Origin: UBA12202 sp002691725
GTDB lineage: Bacteria; Pseudomonadota; Alphaproteobacteria; Puniceispirillales; UBA1172
NCBI GenBank assembly: GCA_965660675.1
Contig: CBFIAU010000002.1
Span: 62,001 to 126,000 of the forward strand
DNA length: 64,000 bases
Direction: 5' to 3'
Of the stretch, positions 44,644-53,174 are shown piece after piece (position 1 is the stretch's first letter; each line of letters begins with the position of its first letter). The notes below the pieces were generated by a model. The model was not told where the DNA came from. It ran no database searches and saw only the letters and a list, made by a program, of their open reading frames with translations. A program made the position numbers and the translations under genes.

Positions 44644-44674
44644 AACCAACAGGCAGAATCACCGCCTGTTGGTT
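44644..44674 (-). other. Hairpin between the ProX-like and ProV-like genes
   Basis: aaccaacaggc (44644-44654) and gcctgttggtt (44664-44674) form a perfect 11-bp stem with a 9-base loop, 16 bases past the binding-protein stop. The minus strand after the stem reads TTCTC, a poor T-run. It probably stabilises the upstream message or attenuates transcription into the permease genes. Confidence 0.75.
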
Positions 44675-44689
44675 AAAGATATGTTCAGA

Positions 44690-45655
44690 TTACTTGGCCG
44701 TTGCGGCAGCAATCATGCTATCAACCTCAGCAGATTTGCTGTCCATATATGCGGCAACAACATCATCCATGGCTTCGCCGCGCGTATCAATGGCAGCCAT
44801 CATATTTTGCTGATCAGTAGCATCAAATGTAAATTGTGCCAAAAGCTCACCTGCGCGTGGCCATTTATCATCAAAGCCTGACCACGTTACCTTAAAGATA
44901 CGGGTTGCTGAGAAGTCACAGTCGCCTGTTGCGTTAGGGTTAACGCCCCATGACGGATCATTGTAACATTCGTCGGTGCCAGGCGGTAATGCGACCCATT
45001 CGGTTTCATATTCAGACAGTGCCCAATGCGGCTGCCAGAATGTCAGAAGCAAAGGTGACTTTTTCGCAATTGATGCTTCTAGTTCTGTAATCAGCGCCCC
45101 TTCGGAGCCAGCAGGAACAGCTTGGAAATTCATGCCCATAGCTTCAAATCTGTCTTTGCCGGGTGAACCCCAATCCGCAGGATAGTCAAGCAGACGTCCT
45201 TGTGGCATGGTTTCTACGGTTGCAAATTTTGCCGCGCAAGCATTTAACGCTTCCCAGTCAGGCAGGCCGGGGCAAAGCTCTTTCATATGGATAGGGTAAA
45301 GCACACCTTCGCGCGCATCCAGACCTAAACCGCCAATATCTTTGACCGTTCCGGCATCTTCCATTTCATGAAACTGGCCGGGCAGGTTAGATGTCCAGAC
45401 TTCCATGACGCCGTGTAATTCGCCATCACCCATGGCAATAAATTGTGGACCATATCCGGCAGTAACATATTCAACGTTATATCCGGCCTTTTCCAAAATG
45501 GCACCAGCAACACGAGTGCTGAGCTGTGTGCCTGTCCATTCATTCATCGTCAACTTAATCGGCTCATCCGATGCCCCCATTTCGAGGGCGATAGCAGAAC
45601 CTGTCATTAGCGGTATTGCCATAGCGGTAGCCGCAAGCATAGATCTAAACTTCAT
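44690..45655 (-). CDS. Glycine betaine/proline-type ABC transporter substrate-binding protein (ProX/OpuAC family)
   Basis: This 321-residue periplasmic protein has a signal peptide (MKFRSMLAATAMAIPLMTGSAIA, cleavage after ALA-like IALE). The mature part contains KLTMNEWTGTQLSTRVAGAILEKAGYNVEYV and MEVWTSNLPGQF, the OpuAC pattern, and several Trp residues that could form the aromatic cage for a quaternary amine. The ATG at 45655 follows a perfect GGAGG site. It is the first gene of the importer, preceded on the same strand by a GlxA-type regulator. Confidence 0.93.
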   Translation of the reverse strand: MKFRSMLAATAMAIPLMTGSAIALEMGASDEPIKLTMNEWTGTQLSTRVAGAILEKAGYNVEYVTAGYGPQFIAMGDGELHGVMEVWTSNLPGQFHEMEDAGTVKDIGGLGLDAREGVLYPIHMKELCPGLPDWEALNACAAKFATVETMPQGRLLDYPADWGSPGKDRFEAMGMNFQAVPAGSEGALITELEASIAKKSPLLLTFWQPHWALSEYETEWVALPPGTDECYNDPSWGVNPNATGDCDFSATRIFKVTWSGFDDKWPRAGELLAQFTFDATDQQNMMAAIDTRGEAMDDVVAAYMDSKSAEVDSMIAAATAK

Positions 45656-45783
45656 TAATTCCTCCATAGATTTTCATTTTGAGATATTATCTGATTTGTT
45701 AGAAGAACATTGTGAAGCAAATTAGATATTTTTAACATGACTAATTTAGACAAATAAATGACTTTTATCGACATTATGTCATC

Positions 45784-46803
45784 TTATCTAAATTGAAATG
45801 GTATTCGGTTTACTCGGCGATCATGCGAAGGGGAGTTGTTGAACATTTTTTTATATATCCGAGAAAAATGTTCTTGTGAGGTAAATCCATTAGCAACAGC
45901 AATTTCCAGAATACTAAGCTCAGTCTGGCTAATCATCATACGAGCTTGCTCTAACCTAAGCCGCAGATAGACCTGTTTCGGGGTCGCCTGCAAATAGTTG
46001 TGAAAATCACGTTCCAGCTGCCGTTGAGATAGCCGTAATTGCGCCGAAATATGGGCAATGCTTACTGGCTCCTCTCTGTGAGTCCGCATCAGATCAAGCG
46101 CTTGTTTTACCTTTTTGGGCAGAGTGTTATCATGAAATTGCTGGCTGTTGCCGAGCTTATCATTATGCCCCTGAACCTGATCATCATGATAGAGATACTG
46201 GTTGATATCCTGGATCATTTGCGGCGTCTCAAAGCGGCTGAGCAAAGCAAGCCCCATATCAATAGCCGATACCCCACCGCCACAAGAAAATCGTCTTTCG
46301 GTCAGCGAAAACCGGGCTTGTTTGATGGCCGTATCAGGAAATGTTTCGGCAAAGCTGGTATGGTGATCAAAATGCGTGACCGGGTTATACCCGCTTAAAA
46401 GGCCAGCATAACCCAAAATAAATGCCCCCGTATCCAGGCCGCCTATAATTGCGCCTTTACGATCTTGTTTGCGCAACCATGCCAATATATTGCGGTCGGC
46501 AAAGGCATCAGGCGTCCAGCTGCTGCTGACGGCGACCAGATCAAATTGGGTTTCTGCGGTATTTAGTAGCTGAACATCGGCCAGTGTCATGCCATTGCTG
46601 GCGGTGCATTGGTCAGGAAGCAGGGCAAGAAACTGCCATTCATAACGCCGCCAGCCATGCAGATAATTAGCTGCCCGAAAAGGGTCAAGAAAGCCTGTTG
46701 TGACCATCATGTTGAAGTTCGGCAATATCAGCAGAGCAAGGGAAAATGATTGGGCATGGCCCGATACTTGATCTAATGCTTGGTTGGGGTATTTGCTAAA
46801 CAT
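45784..46803 (-). CDS. GlxA/GbdR/CdhR-type AraC-family transcriptional regulator
   Basis: This 339-residue regulator has an N-terminal DJ-1/PfpI-like domain (LALLILPNFNMMVTTGFLDPFRAANYL, later GAIIGGLDTGAFILGYAGLL) and a C-terminal AraC helix-turn-helix pair (ISAQLRLSQRQLERDFHNYLQATPKQVYLRLRLEQAR and VANGFTSQEHFSRIYKKMF). This architecture is that of GbdR (glycine betaine/dimethylglycine) and CdhR (carnitine) in pseudomonads. It sits between the betaine-type importer and the divergent Rieske-carnitine operon, so it probably controls one or both in response to a betaine or carnitine intermediate. Confidence 0.9.
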   Translation of the reverse strand: MFSKYPNQALDQVSGHAQSFSLALLILPNFNMMVTTGFLDPFRAANYLHGWRRYEWQFLALLPDQCTASNGMTLADVQLLNTAETQFDLVAVSSSWTPDAFADRNILAWLRKQDRKGAIIGGLDTGAFILGYAGLLSGYNPVTHFDHHTSFAETFPDTAIKQARFSLTERRFSCGGGVSAIDMGLALLSRFETPQMIQDINQYLYHDDQVQGHNDKLGNSQQFHDNTLPKKVKQALDLMRTHREEPVSIAHISAQLRLSQRQLERDFHNYLQATPKQVYLRLRLEQARMMISQTELSILEIAVANGFTSQEHFSRIYKKMFNNSPSHDRRVNRIPFQFR

Positions 46804-46836
46804 AGGTGAATGAGACGAATAATTAGACGAAAAGTA

Positions 46837-46848
46837 TCATAATTATGA
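46837..46848. promoter_or_regulatory. 12-bp palindrome in the regulator/Rieske divergent region
   Basis: tcataattatga is a perfect palindrome located between the GlxA-type regulator gene and the Rieske oxygenase gene. A similar near-palindrome, gacattatgtc, lies at 45770-45780 upstream of the ProX-like gene. Both could be regulator contacts, but the match is short and AT-rich. Confidence 0.3.
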
Positions 46849-46955
46849 CGATTAATATCAGATTTGACCAGACATTTTTGCGGCATAATCTGATGGTAAT
46901 AGAGCATTGCCATAACAACCTATAATATGACAACCTGTATACGGTGGAGAGCAAG

Positions 46956-48098
46956 ATGAAGGTTTCAGCCAAAGATGTTGAATGGATTGGTGAGGGATGG
47001 GATCAAAACCCTGCTAATTCTAAATCCATTCATAAGGATGCCTATATTAAATCGGATTGGCACATTGTTGACCGTGACCATATTTTTCGGAAATCGTGGC
47101 AATTTGTTTGTCATGAAAATCAGCTCCCCCATGCTGGTGATTATATAGCGACGCATTTGCATGGTCAGAGCATTTTTATTTGTCGGCAAAATGACGGCAG
47201 CCTGAAGGCTTTTTATAATGTTTGTAAGCATCGTGGGCATGAATTGCTGTCAGGGGCAGGCAATACCAAGCGCATCATCTGTCCGTATCATGCGTGGCTT
47301 TATGATCTGGATGGGCGGTTTTTAGAAGCCCGACAATCGCAATTTATTGAGAGCTTTGAAGGCGGAGATTTTTGTCTGGATAGCATCAAGCTTGAGGTGT
47401 TCTGCCATTTGGTCTTTGTCAATCTGGATGAACACGCATCTCCATTAGCCAGCCAAAGCCAAAATCTAGCCAGTGAGATTATGCAATATGCGCCAGATTT
47501 GGCGTCCCTGAAGTTTGCTCACCGATTGACCTATACGATCAAGGCAAACTGGAAATCTGTCGTTGATAATTTTCTGGAATGTTATCATTGCCCGGTAGCG
47601 CATAAAGACTTTTGCACCTTGGTGGATATGAGCACTTACAAGGTGAAAACCTATGACATTTATTCCAGTCATATGGCAAAGGCTGGTCAAACGCAGAACA
47701 AAGCCTATGCGACCGATGGCGCAACCGTGACGGATCATGCTGTCTGGTACTTATGGCCAAATACAACATTGATGCGTTATCCGGGGCGCGGCAATTTTAT
47801 GGTCTGGCGATTTATTCCGATCGGGCCCGAAGAAACTTATGAAGAGTTTGACTTCTTTTTTGAAACAACTGATCTGGAAGATTATGAGAAAGAAGCCATT
47901 AGTTTTATTGATGATATCTTACAGCCCGAAGATATAGGTCTGGTCGAGAGCGTTCAGCGCGGTATGCAAACCCCCGGCTTTACGCAAGGGCGATATATGG
48001 TTGATCCTAATGGTAGCGGGCTTAGCGAGCATGCGGTTCATCATTTTCACGGGCTTTTATTAAAGCATTATCAAGAGGCGACTAAAGATGACAGATAA
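46956..48098 (+). CDS. Rieske non-heme iron oxygenase, quaternary-ammonium type (CntA/GbcA-like)
   Basis: This 380-residue alpha-subunit-only oxygenase has the Rieske cluster ligands Cys90, His92, Cys109 and His112 (CKHRGH, CPYHAW). The mononuclear iron ligands are His211, His216 and Asp326. The bridging residue is Glu208 (NFLECYHCPVAH), as in carnitine monooxygenase and glycine betaine monooxygenase, where most Rieske oxygenases have Asp. The C-terminal QPEDIGLVESVQRG is shared with CntA. It would oxidise a C-N bond of a trimethylammonium compound. No CntB/GbcB reductase gene is adjacent. The ATG at 46956 follows GGAGAG; an in-frame GTG lies 12 bases upstream. Its end overlaps the next SDR gene by 11 bases. 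Confidence 0.92.
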   Translation: MKVSAKDVEWIGEGWDQNPANSKSIHKDAYIKSDWHIVDRDHIFRKSWQFVCHENQLPHAGDYIATHLHGQSIFICRQNDGSLKAFYNVCKHRGHELLSGAGNTKRIICPYHAWLYDLDGRFLEARQSQFIESFEGGDFCLDSIKLEVFCHLVFVNLDEHASPLASQSQNLASEIMQYAPDLASLKFAHRLTYTIKANWKSVVDNFLECYHCPVAHKDFCTLVDMSTYKVKTYDIYSSHMAKAGQTQNKAYATDGATVTDHAVWYLWPNTTLMRYPGRGNFMVWRFIPIGPEETYEEFDFFFETTDLEDYEKEAISFIDDILQPEDIGLVESVQRGMQTPGFTQGRYMVDPNGSGLSEHAVHHFHGLLLKHYQEATKDDR

Positions 48099-48846
48099 TC
48101 AGTCATTAATCGGCAGGGTGGCGGCGATAACAGGCGGCACTGGCGGCATAGGAAAAGCGATTTGTCAGCGCTTTCTGCGTGAAGGTGCTGCTGTTTATGC
48201 GCTTGATCGGGCGGCGGCTGAGCTTGATGGTGTCACCTTCATCGAAATGGATGTCACGAGACCTGAGCAGGTGACGGCGGCTTTTGCCAGGATTGAAGAT
48301 CAATCAGAGAAACTGGATATTCTGGTCAATGCGGCAGGAATTGAGATTGAAAAAACGATTGAGGATACCAGCCTTGATGAATGGAATCAAATCTTTGCGG
48401 TCAATGTCACAGGCACGTTTTTAGCCTCAAAGGCAGGCTTGCCTCTCATGCGCAAAGCCGCAGGTGGATCAATTATCAATTTTGGCTCATATGACGGGTT
48501 TATTGCGGACCCCGGACTTGCTGCCTATTGCGCGACCAAGGGCGCGGTTCATGCGCTGACACGCGCCATGTCATGTGATTATGGGCCTGAAGGTATTCGC
48601 GTCAATGCGATTTGCCCCGGATATATTGACACCCCTATGTTGCAATCATTTTTTCAGGACAATGGTGATATCGAAACGCTGGAACAAGCGGTGCGTGATG
48701 TTCACCCGATGCGCCGATATGGCACGCCTGATGATGTTGCTGGATTAGTCAACTGGCTGGCTGGCGATGAGGCGAGATATGCCTCTGGTCAGCTCTGGGT
48801 ATTGGATGGCGGCTTAACGGCGCAGGTCCAACAAATGCGGTTATAA
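48088..48846 (+). CDS. Short-chain dehydrogenase/reductase (first of two in the operon)
   Basis: This 252-residue classical SDR has the cofactor motif TGGTGGIGKA and catalytic Ser, Tyr and Lys in NFGSYDG and YCATKGA. An Asp after the second strand (ALDRAA) favours NAD(H). The CPGYIDTPM segment is typical. It overlaps the Rieske gene by 11 bases and precedes the beta-keto acid cleavage gene. It may oxidise a hydroxyl such as that of D-carnitine or a Rieske product, but no substrate can be proved. Confidence 0.9.
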   Translation: MTDNQSLIGRVAAITGGTGGIGKAICQRFLREGAAVYALDRAAAELDGVTFIEMDVTRPEQVTAAFARIEDQSEKLDILVNAAGIEIEKTIEDTSLDEWNQIFAVNVTGTFLASKAGLPLMRKAAGGSIINFGSYDGFIADPGLAAYCATKGAVHALTRAMSCDYGPEGIRVNAICPGYIDTPMLQSFFQDNGDIETLEQAVRDVHPMRRYGTPDDVAGLVNWLAGDEARYASGQLWVLDGGLTAQVQQMRL

Positions 48847-48892
48847 TGCTATTCTGTGCAAATTTGGCAGATTGAATGAAAGGACATCAAAT

Positions 48893-49822
48893 ATGGCGAA
48901 ACATGCAATTATCACCTGTGCGGTAACAGGCGGGATTCATACTCCGACCATGTCACCACATTTGCCGATTACCCCGCAAGAGATTGCTGATGAAGCGGTT
49001 GCCGCAGCAGCAGCAGGCGCATCGATTATTCATTTACATGCGCGTGACCCCGAAACCGGAAAACCGGTGCATGAACCTGATCATTTTATGCGCTTTTTGC
49101 CGATCATTAAACAGCGCTGTGATGCGGTGGTAAATATTTCTACTGGTGGCGGTTTGGGAATGACGCTTGATCAGAGACTGGCGGCGGCGAAAGCGGCCAG
49201 CCCTGAAATGGCATCGCTCAATATGGGATCAATGAATTTTGGGATTTTCCCAGCCGCAGACAAGTTTTCGGAATGGAAGTTTCCGTGGGAAAAAGACTTT
49301 CTGGAAATGACGAAGGATTTTATTTTCCGCAATACATTTGGTGATATTGAACGGGTGCTGAAAGAGCTGGGCGAGGAACACGGCACCAGATTTGAGATGG
49401 AATGTTATGATCTGGGGCATCTTTATAATGTCGCGCATTTTGTTGATAGAGGGTTGATCAAGCCGCCATTTTTTATCCAGATGATTTATGGAATTCTAGG
49501 TGGTGCAGGCGCTGATCTCGATAATTTAATGCATATGCATAAAGTCGCTGATCGGCTGTTTGGTGATGATTATGAATGGTCGGTGCTAGCCGCAGGTCGT
49601 CACCAGATGTCATTTTGTACATCGGCGGCAATGCTTGGCGGTAATGTTCGCGTTGGGCTGGAAGACTCGCTCTATATCAGTAAGGGCGAGCTGGCACAGA
49701 GCAATGCCGATCAAGTCGCGAAAATTCGCCGCATCATGGAAGACTTGTCGATCACCGTCGCAACACCCGAAGAAGCCAGACAAAGGCTAGGCCTTAAAGG
49801 CGGTGATCAGACTAATTTCTGA
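48893..49822 (+). CDS. Beta-keto acid cleavage enzyme (BKACE), 3-dehydrocarnitine type
   Basis: This 309-residue TIM-barrel enzyme of the BKACE family (formerly DUF849) transfers the acyl part of a beta-keto acid to acetyl-CoA. Zinc-site motifs are visible: IIHLHARDPETG near residue 45 and FEMECYDLGHLYN near 180. GILGGAGADLDNL and WSVLAAGRHQM are further family blocks. With an L-carnitine-dehydrogenase-like gene two genes downstream, the likely reaction is 3-dehydrocarnitine plus acetyl-CoA to glycine betaine plus acetoacetyl-CoA, as for CdhB-type enzymes. The ATG at 48893 has an AAGGA site. Confidence 0.92.
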   Translation: MAKHAIITCAVTGGIHTPTMSPHLPITPQEIADEAVAAAAAGASIIHLHARDPETGKPVHEPDHFMRFLPIIKQRCDAVVNISTGGGLGMTLDQRLAAAKAASPEMASLNMGSMNFGIFPAADKFSEWKFPWEKDFLEMTKDFIFRNTFGDIERVLKELGEEHGTRFEMECYDLGHLYNVAHFVDRGLIKPPFFIQMIYGILGGAGADLDNLMHMHKVADRLFGDDYEWSVLAAGRHQMSFCTSAAMLGGNVRVGLEDSLYISKGELAQSNADQVAKIRRIMEDLSITVATPEEARQRLGLKGGDQTNF

Positions 49823-49869
49823 TCATATGCTGAGACTTTTATGAAAGCGTGTAGGTGAAGGAGTAACAG

Positions 49870-50634
49870 ATGACTGACTGGAGTCAAAAAACCGCCTTGG
49901 TGACAGGCGGTAGCCGCGGTATTGGGGCGGCGATGGTCGCCATGCTTGCTGATCTTGGCTGCCATGTCATGACCTGTGGTCGCGGGGATAGGCCAGATGA
50001 TCTGCCCGATGCGGCAACATGGGTGACAGCGGATGTATCCGATGAGAATGATATTCAGCGCCTCGCCACGCATGTCAAAAACGCTGGCGGCAAACTTGAT
50101 ATTCTCGTCAATAATGCTGGGGTGCAGGTCGAAAAAACCGTTGCTGAGAGCAGCAATGAGGACTGGGATATGGTGATGGGGATAAATGCCAAGGCGGTGT
50201 TTATGCTGTGTCGTCAATTCATCCCGATCATGGCCTCATCTGGCGGCGGTAGCATCATCAATATCGGCTCAATTAGCGGCCATTTTTCAGACCCTTCAAT
50301 GGCACTTTATAATGCGTCAAAGGCATTTGTGCATGGGCTGACCCGATCTATCGCGGTCGATCATGGGGCTGATGGGGTGCGCTGTAATGCCATTTGCCCC
50401 GGCTGGATTATGACAGGGATGGTAGATGCCGCCTTTGCGCTGGCAGAACATCCGGCGACGGCAGAAAAAGATGCGCTGGCACGGCATGCGGCTGGGCGAT
50501 TTGGGCAACCTCTCGATATTGCCAAAGCTATGCTGTTTCTGGCCTCTGATGAGGCGGCGTTTGTTACTGGCCAAACGCTAACCGTTGATGGCGGCTTGAC
50601 GGCAGCATCACCGATCCGGCCAGAGCTGTTTTAG
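49870..50634 (+). CDS. Short-chain dehydrogenase/reductase (second of two in the operon)
   Basis: This 254-residue classical SDR has TGGSRGIGAA, an NNAGVQVEKT segment, catalytic Ser in NIGSISG and YNASKA for Tyr/Lys. The residue pattern after the second strand (TCGRGDRP) with an Arg suggests NADP use, unlike the first SDR. The two share fold-level similarity only, so they probably act on different substrates. It lies 47 bases after the BKACE gene and 37 before the carnitine-dehydrogenase-like gene. Confidence 0.9.
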   Translation: MTDWSQKTALVTGGSRGIGAAMVAMLADLGCHVMTCGRGDRPDDLPDAATWVTADVSDENDIQRLATHVKNAGGKLDILVNNAGVQVEKTVAESSNEDWDMVMGINAKAVFMLCRQFIPIMASSGGGSIINIGSISGHFSDPSMALYNASKAFVHGLTRSIAVDHGADGVRCNAICPGWIMTGMVDAAFALAEHPATAEKDALARHAAGRFGQPLDIAKAMLFLASDEAAFVTGQTLTVDGGLTAASPIRPELF

Positions 50635-50671
50635 ATGTTATGAATAAAAAATAATCGGATGAGGGGGGATC

Positions 50672-51634
50672 ATGAGCCGACCATTTAGCCAGACATTTGA
50701 GAGCGTTGCCGTTTTGGGCACAGGCGTTATCGGGGCTAGCTGGGCCAGTTTATTGCTTGCCAAAGGCTATCATGTTCGCGCCTATGATCCGGGTGTTGAC
50801 GCGGAAAAAAAGACGCGCGCCTATATTGCTTCTGCCTGGCCGCAGCTGAACACATTGGGGCAAGTTGCCGCCGATTTTAATCCAGATCATTTGACCTTTT
50901 TCGCAAGCCCTGAGGAGGCGGTTAAAGGTGCGGGTTTTATTCAGGAAAGCGTTCCCGAACAGCTGCCAATAAAGCTCGAATTATATCAGCGGATTGAGCC
51001 AGCTTTAGAGCCTGACGCGGTTATTGCAACAAGCGCATCGGGGTTATTGATTAAGGATTTGCAGAAAGGCTTTCGTGATCCATCGCGGTTTCTGCTTGGC
51101 CATCCGTTTAATCCGCCGCATTTAATCCCATTGGTTGAATTACTGGGAAATGACCAGACAAATGAGGCGGCGATCAATGCCGCCAAAGAGTTTTATGAAG
51201 CATGCGGCAAAGTCACTATTCGGGTTCAGAAAGAAGTTCCTGCCCATGTTGCTAACCGATTGCAAGCGGCGGTCTGGCGTGAGGCTATTCATCTGGTTTC
51301 GGAAGGGGTGGCATCGGTCGAGGATGTTGATAAAGCCATGACAGCAGGCCCCGGGCTGAGATGGTCGGTCATGGGGCCACATATGCTGTTCGGGCTTGGT
51401 AGTGGCGGTGGCGGCATTGGTGAGTTTTGCTCACGTTATGGTGATAGCTTTCATCGCTGGTGGGATAGTCTGGGGCAGGTCACTCTTGATGCTGACACTA
51501 TTAAAGCGCTTGTCGATGGCTTGCGCGCCGAAGAAAATGGCCGTGATTTTGCTGACCTTGCCCATCAGCGTGACCGCAAGCTGATTGCCGTTATGAAAGC
51601 GCTTAATGAAGGTGATGCCAAATCAGTGAATTAG
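50672..51634 (+). CDS. L-carnitine dehydrogenase-like (3-hydroxyacyl-CoA dehydrogenase family)
   Basis: This 320-residue NAD-dependent enzyme has the Rossmann motif VLGTGVIGASWASLLLAKG at the N-terminus and an Asp (AYDPG) for NAD. The catalytic region reads LGHPFNPPHLIPLVELLG, and KEVPAHVANRLQAAVWREAIHLV marks the second domain. Length and the GLRWSVMGPH segment match L-carnitine dehydrogenases (CdhA/LcdH) better than fatty-acyl enzymes. Together with BKACE it would convert L-carnitine to glycine betaine. It is the last gene of the operon and is followed by a strong terminator. Confidence 0.88.
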   Translation: MSRPFSQTFESVAVLGTGVIGASWASLLLAKGYHVRAYDPGVDAEKKTRAYIASAWPQLNTLGQVAADFNPDHLTFFASPEEAVKGAGFIQESVPEQLPIKLELYQRIEPALEPDAVIATSASGLLIKDLQKGFRDPSRFLLGHPFNPPHLIPLVELLGNDQTNEAAINAAKEFYEACGKVTIRVQKEVPAHVANRLQAAVWREAIHLVSEGVASVEDVDKAMTAGPGLRWSVMGPHMLFGLGSGGGGIGEFCSRYGDSFHRWWDSLGQVTLDADTIKALVDGLRAEENGRDFADLAHQRDRKLIAVMKALNEGDAKSVN

Positions 51635-51730
51635 CGTTAAACCTAAAGCCAAGCGGTCAGAGGTAAAATTATTCTAAACAATTTTTATGTGAGTCGTTAT
51701 GAGTTATACGCATAATAACCTCCTCCTTCA

Positions 51731-51760
51731 AAACCGGATTAAATTCCGGTTTTTTCTTTA
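51731..51760 (+). terminator. Intrinsic terminator of the Rieske-carnitine operon
   Basis: An 8-bp perfect stem, aaaccgga (51731-51738) with tccggttt (51745-51752), has a 6-base loop and is followed by ttttcttt. It lies 97 bases after the stop of the last operon gene and just before the convergent transglycosylase gene. Confidence 0.88.
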
Positions 51761-51776
51761 TGAGATATTATCATGC

Positions 51777-52700
51777 TTAGGGATTAAGGAGCGCGCGGAA
51801 GGCTTCAATCTTATCCCATTTGCCTTTTAGATGCGGCTGTTTGGCTTTCAGTTCAGCCAGAGGGTCAACTTCAACTGGTGCGACTGGCTCAACGGATGCG
51901 GCTGGCGTTATCGGAGCTGTTGGTAATGCGACTTGTTCAACCACAGGCTCTGCTGCTTCCATGGCAAGAGATGTGTCGGTAATGACCGCATCAGGCAAAA
52001 CAGTATCAGGGCTTGTGATATCAATGGGAAAAGCATCCAGACTGGCCGTGCTTGGCATCATGCCAGCATCTTGTGCTGTATCCTGAACGGCTGATGATGG
52101 CGCTGCTGATGGCGCTACTCCAAGCGTTTCCCATACGGCATAGACCTTATTCACATAAGGCGTGTTTTGTTTAGGATCGGCATTATGATAATGGCGGATA
52201 GCTTGATCCCATGACCCATGTGCAGTTTCAAGGTCAGTCAGAAACGCCGCCGCATAGGCAACATTGGCAAATGGATCAGCCATTTCCTCAAGATCAATGA
52301 AATGCTCACCATGCCAGTAATGGCTAATCTGCATACAGCCGATATCCATGTTTTGATCACCATCGGTGAGCTGGTCTTGGGCATAGGCTAGCATGTCATC
52401 TTTGCTATCAAAAAATAGACCTTTGCCAGCATGGTTGATTGTCCAAGGCCAGCCTTTGCGTGATCCATCATCGGTCACGCGGCCAGCTTCAATGCGGGTA
52501 ATCGCGGTCAAAATACCGTCAGGCATAGCGAAGGTTTGCTCAATAATCCTGGCAATATGCTCACAGCTTTCATCGCTGCCTATATGGTCTTGCATAGGAA
52601 CATTATTTTGCGCCATGGCCTGAGGCATGGTCTGTCCCATCACGATGACGGTTAAACCCCATAGAGAGTGCCAAAAATGTCGTTTAATTATTGCTATCAT
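51777..52700 (-). CDS. Lytic transglycosylase (SLT domain)
   Basis: This 307-residue secreted protein has a hydrophobic leader (residues ~8-30, ...QTMPQAMAQ) and an SLT-type catalytic domain between about 45 and 200. The likely catalytic Glu is in LTAITRIEAG, then DIGCMQISHYWHG, then AYAAAFLTDLETAHGSWDQAIRHYHNAD. The C-terminal third is a low-complexity Pro/Ala/Val linker ending in a short basic segment. Such enzymes open peptidoglycan for envelope machines; the flagellar genes within 12 kb suggest a flagellar role (inference). Confidence 0.86.
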   Translation of the reverse strand: MIAIIKRHFWHSLWGLTVIVMGQTMPQAMAQNNVPMQDHIGSDESCEHIARIIEQTFAMPDGILTAITRIEAGRVTDDGSRKGWPWTINHAGKGLFFDSKDDMLAYAQDQLTDGDQNMDIGCMQISHYWHGEHFIDLEEMADPFANVAYAAAFLTDLETAHGSWDQAIRHYHNADPKQNTPYVNKVYAVWETLGVAPSAAPSSAVQDTAQDAGMMPSTASLDAFPIDITSPDTVLPDAVITDTSLAMEAAEPVVEQVALPTAPITPAASVEPVAPVEVDPLAELKAKQPHLKGKWDKIEAFRALLNP

Positions 52701-52816
52701 AGTGTTCTAACAGCAATTCTCATGCCATAAATTATTAATATTATAGATTAACAATAAATGATGATCTGTCGTTTAATGAGGTAACGCGCCACAACTTATG
52801 TCAGTCAGGTAAACCC

Positions 52817-53113
52817 ATGGGTGAAGTTATATATCTCCAAAAACAATGCCCCAAGATGCATAAGATGGTGGATGATGAGAACGGCACGCTTAGTTCGGAT
52901 GAGATCAGACGTCTTGAAAGTATCAGGGATAATATAGAAGAATTGCTTCATATGATTGCAGGTATTCGGCGTGACCCTAATGCTGTTGCCCTGGCGGCGG
53001 CCAGATTTGGTGTCATGCGGATGACCCAGTTATATGGCCGTGCCTATACCATAGACTTTACTAAACGCTGCGTTGAAAACATGGATATGGCGCAACATAT
53101 CAGTACAGATTGA
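52817..53113 (+). CDS. Conserved-looking hypothetical protein, 98 residues
   Basis: This 98-residue soluble protein is probably helical, with an amphipathic stretch (SSDEIRRLESIRDNIEELLHMIAGIRRD) in the middle. Three cysteines or Cys-like positions are scattered without a metal pattern. I do not recognise a family. It is divergent from the transglycosylase gene and 61 bases upstream of the K+ channel gene, so it may be co-transcribed with the channel. Confidence 0.65.
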   Translation: MGEVIYLQKQCPKMHKMVDDENGTLSSDEIRRLESIRDNIEELLHMIAGIRRDPNAVALAAARFGVMRMTQLYGRAYTIDFTKRCVENMDMAQHISTD

Positions 53114-53143
53114 AGCACAGGCAATTTGCCTTTATACTGACCC

Positions 53144-53171
53144 TTTAGAGGTGAGTGTTTAGAGGTGTAAC
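53144..53171. repeat. 14-bp tandem repeat, 2 copies, duplicating a possible ribosome binding site
   Basis: tttagaggtg occurs at 53144-53153 and 53158-53167 (period 14 bases). Each copy contains AGAGGTG, and the second lies 7 bases before the channel gene's ATG, so the duplication gives two candidate Shine-Dalgarno sequences. Confidence 0.8.
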
Positions 53172-53174
53172 CCC

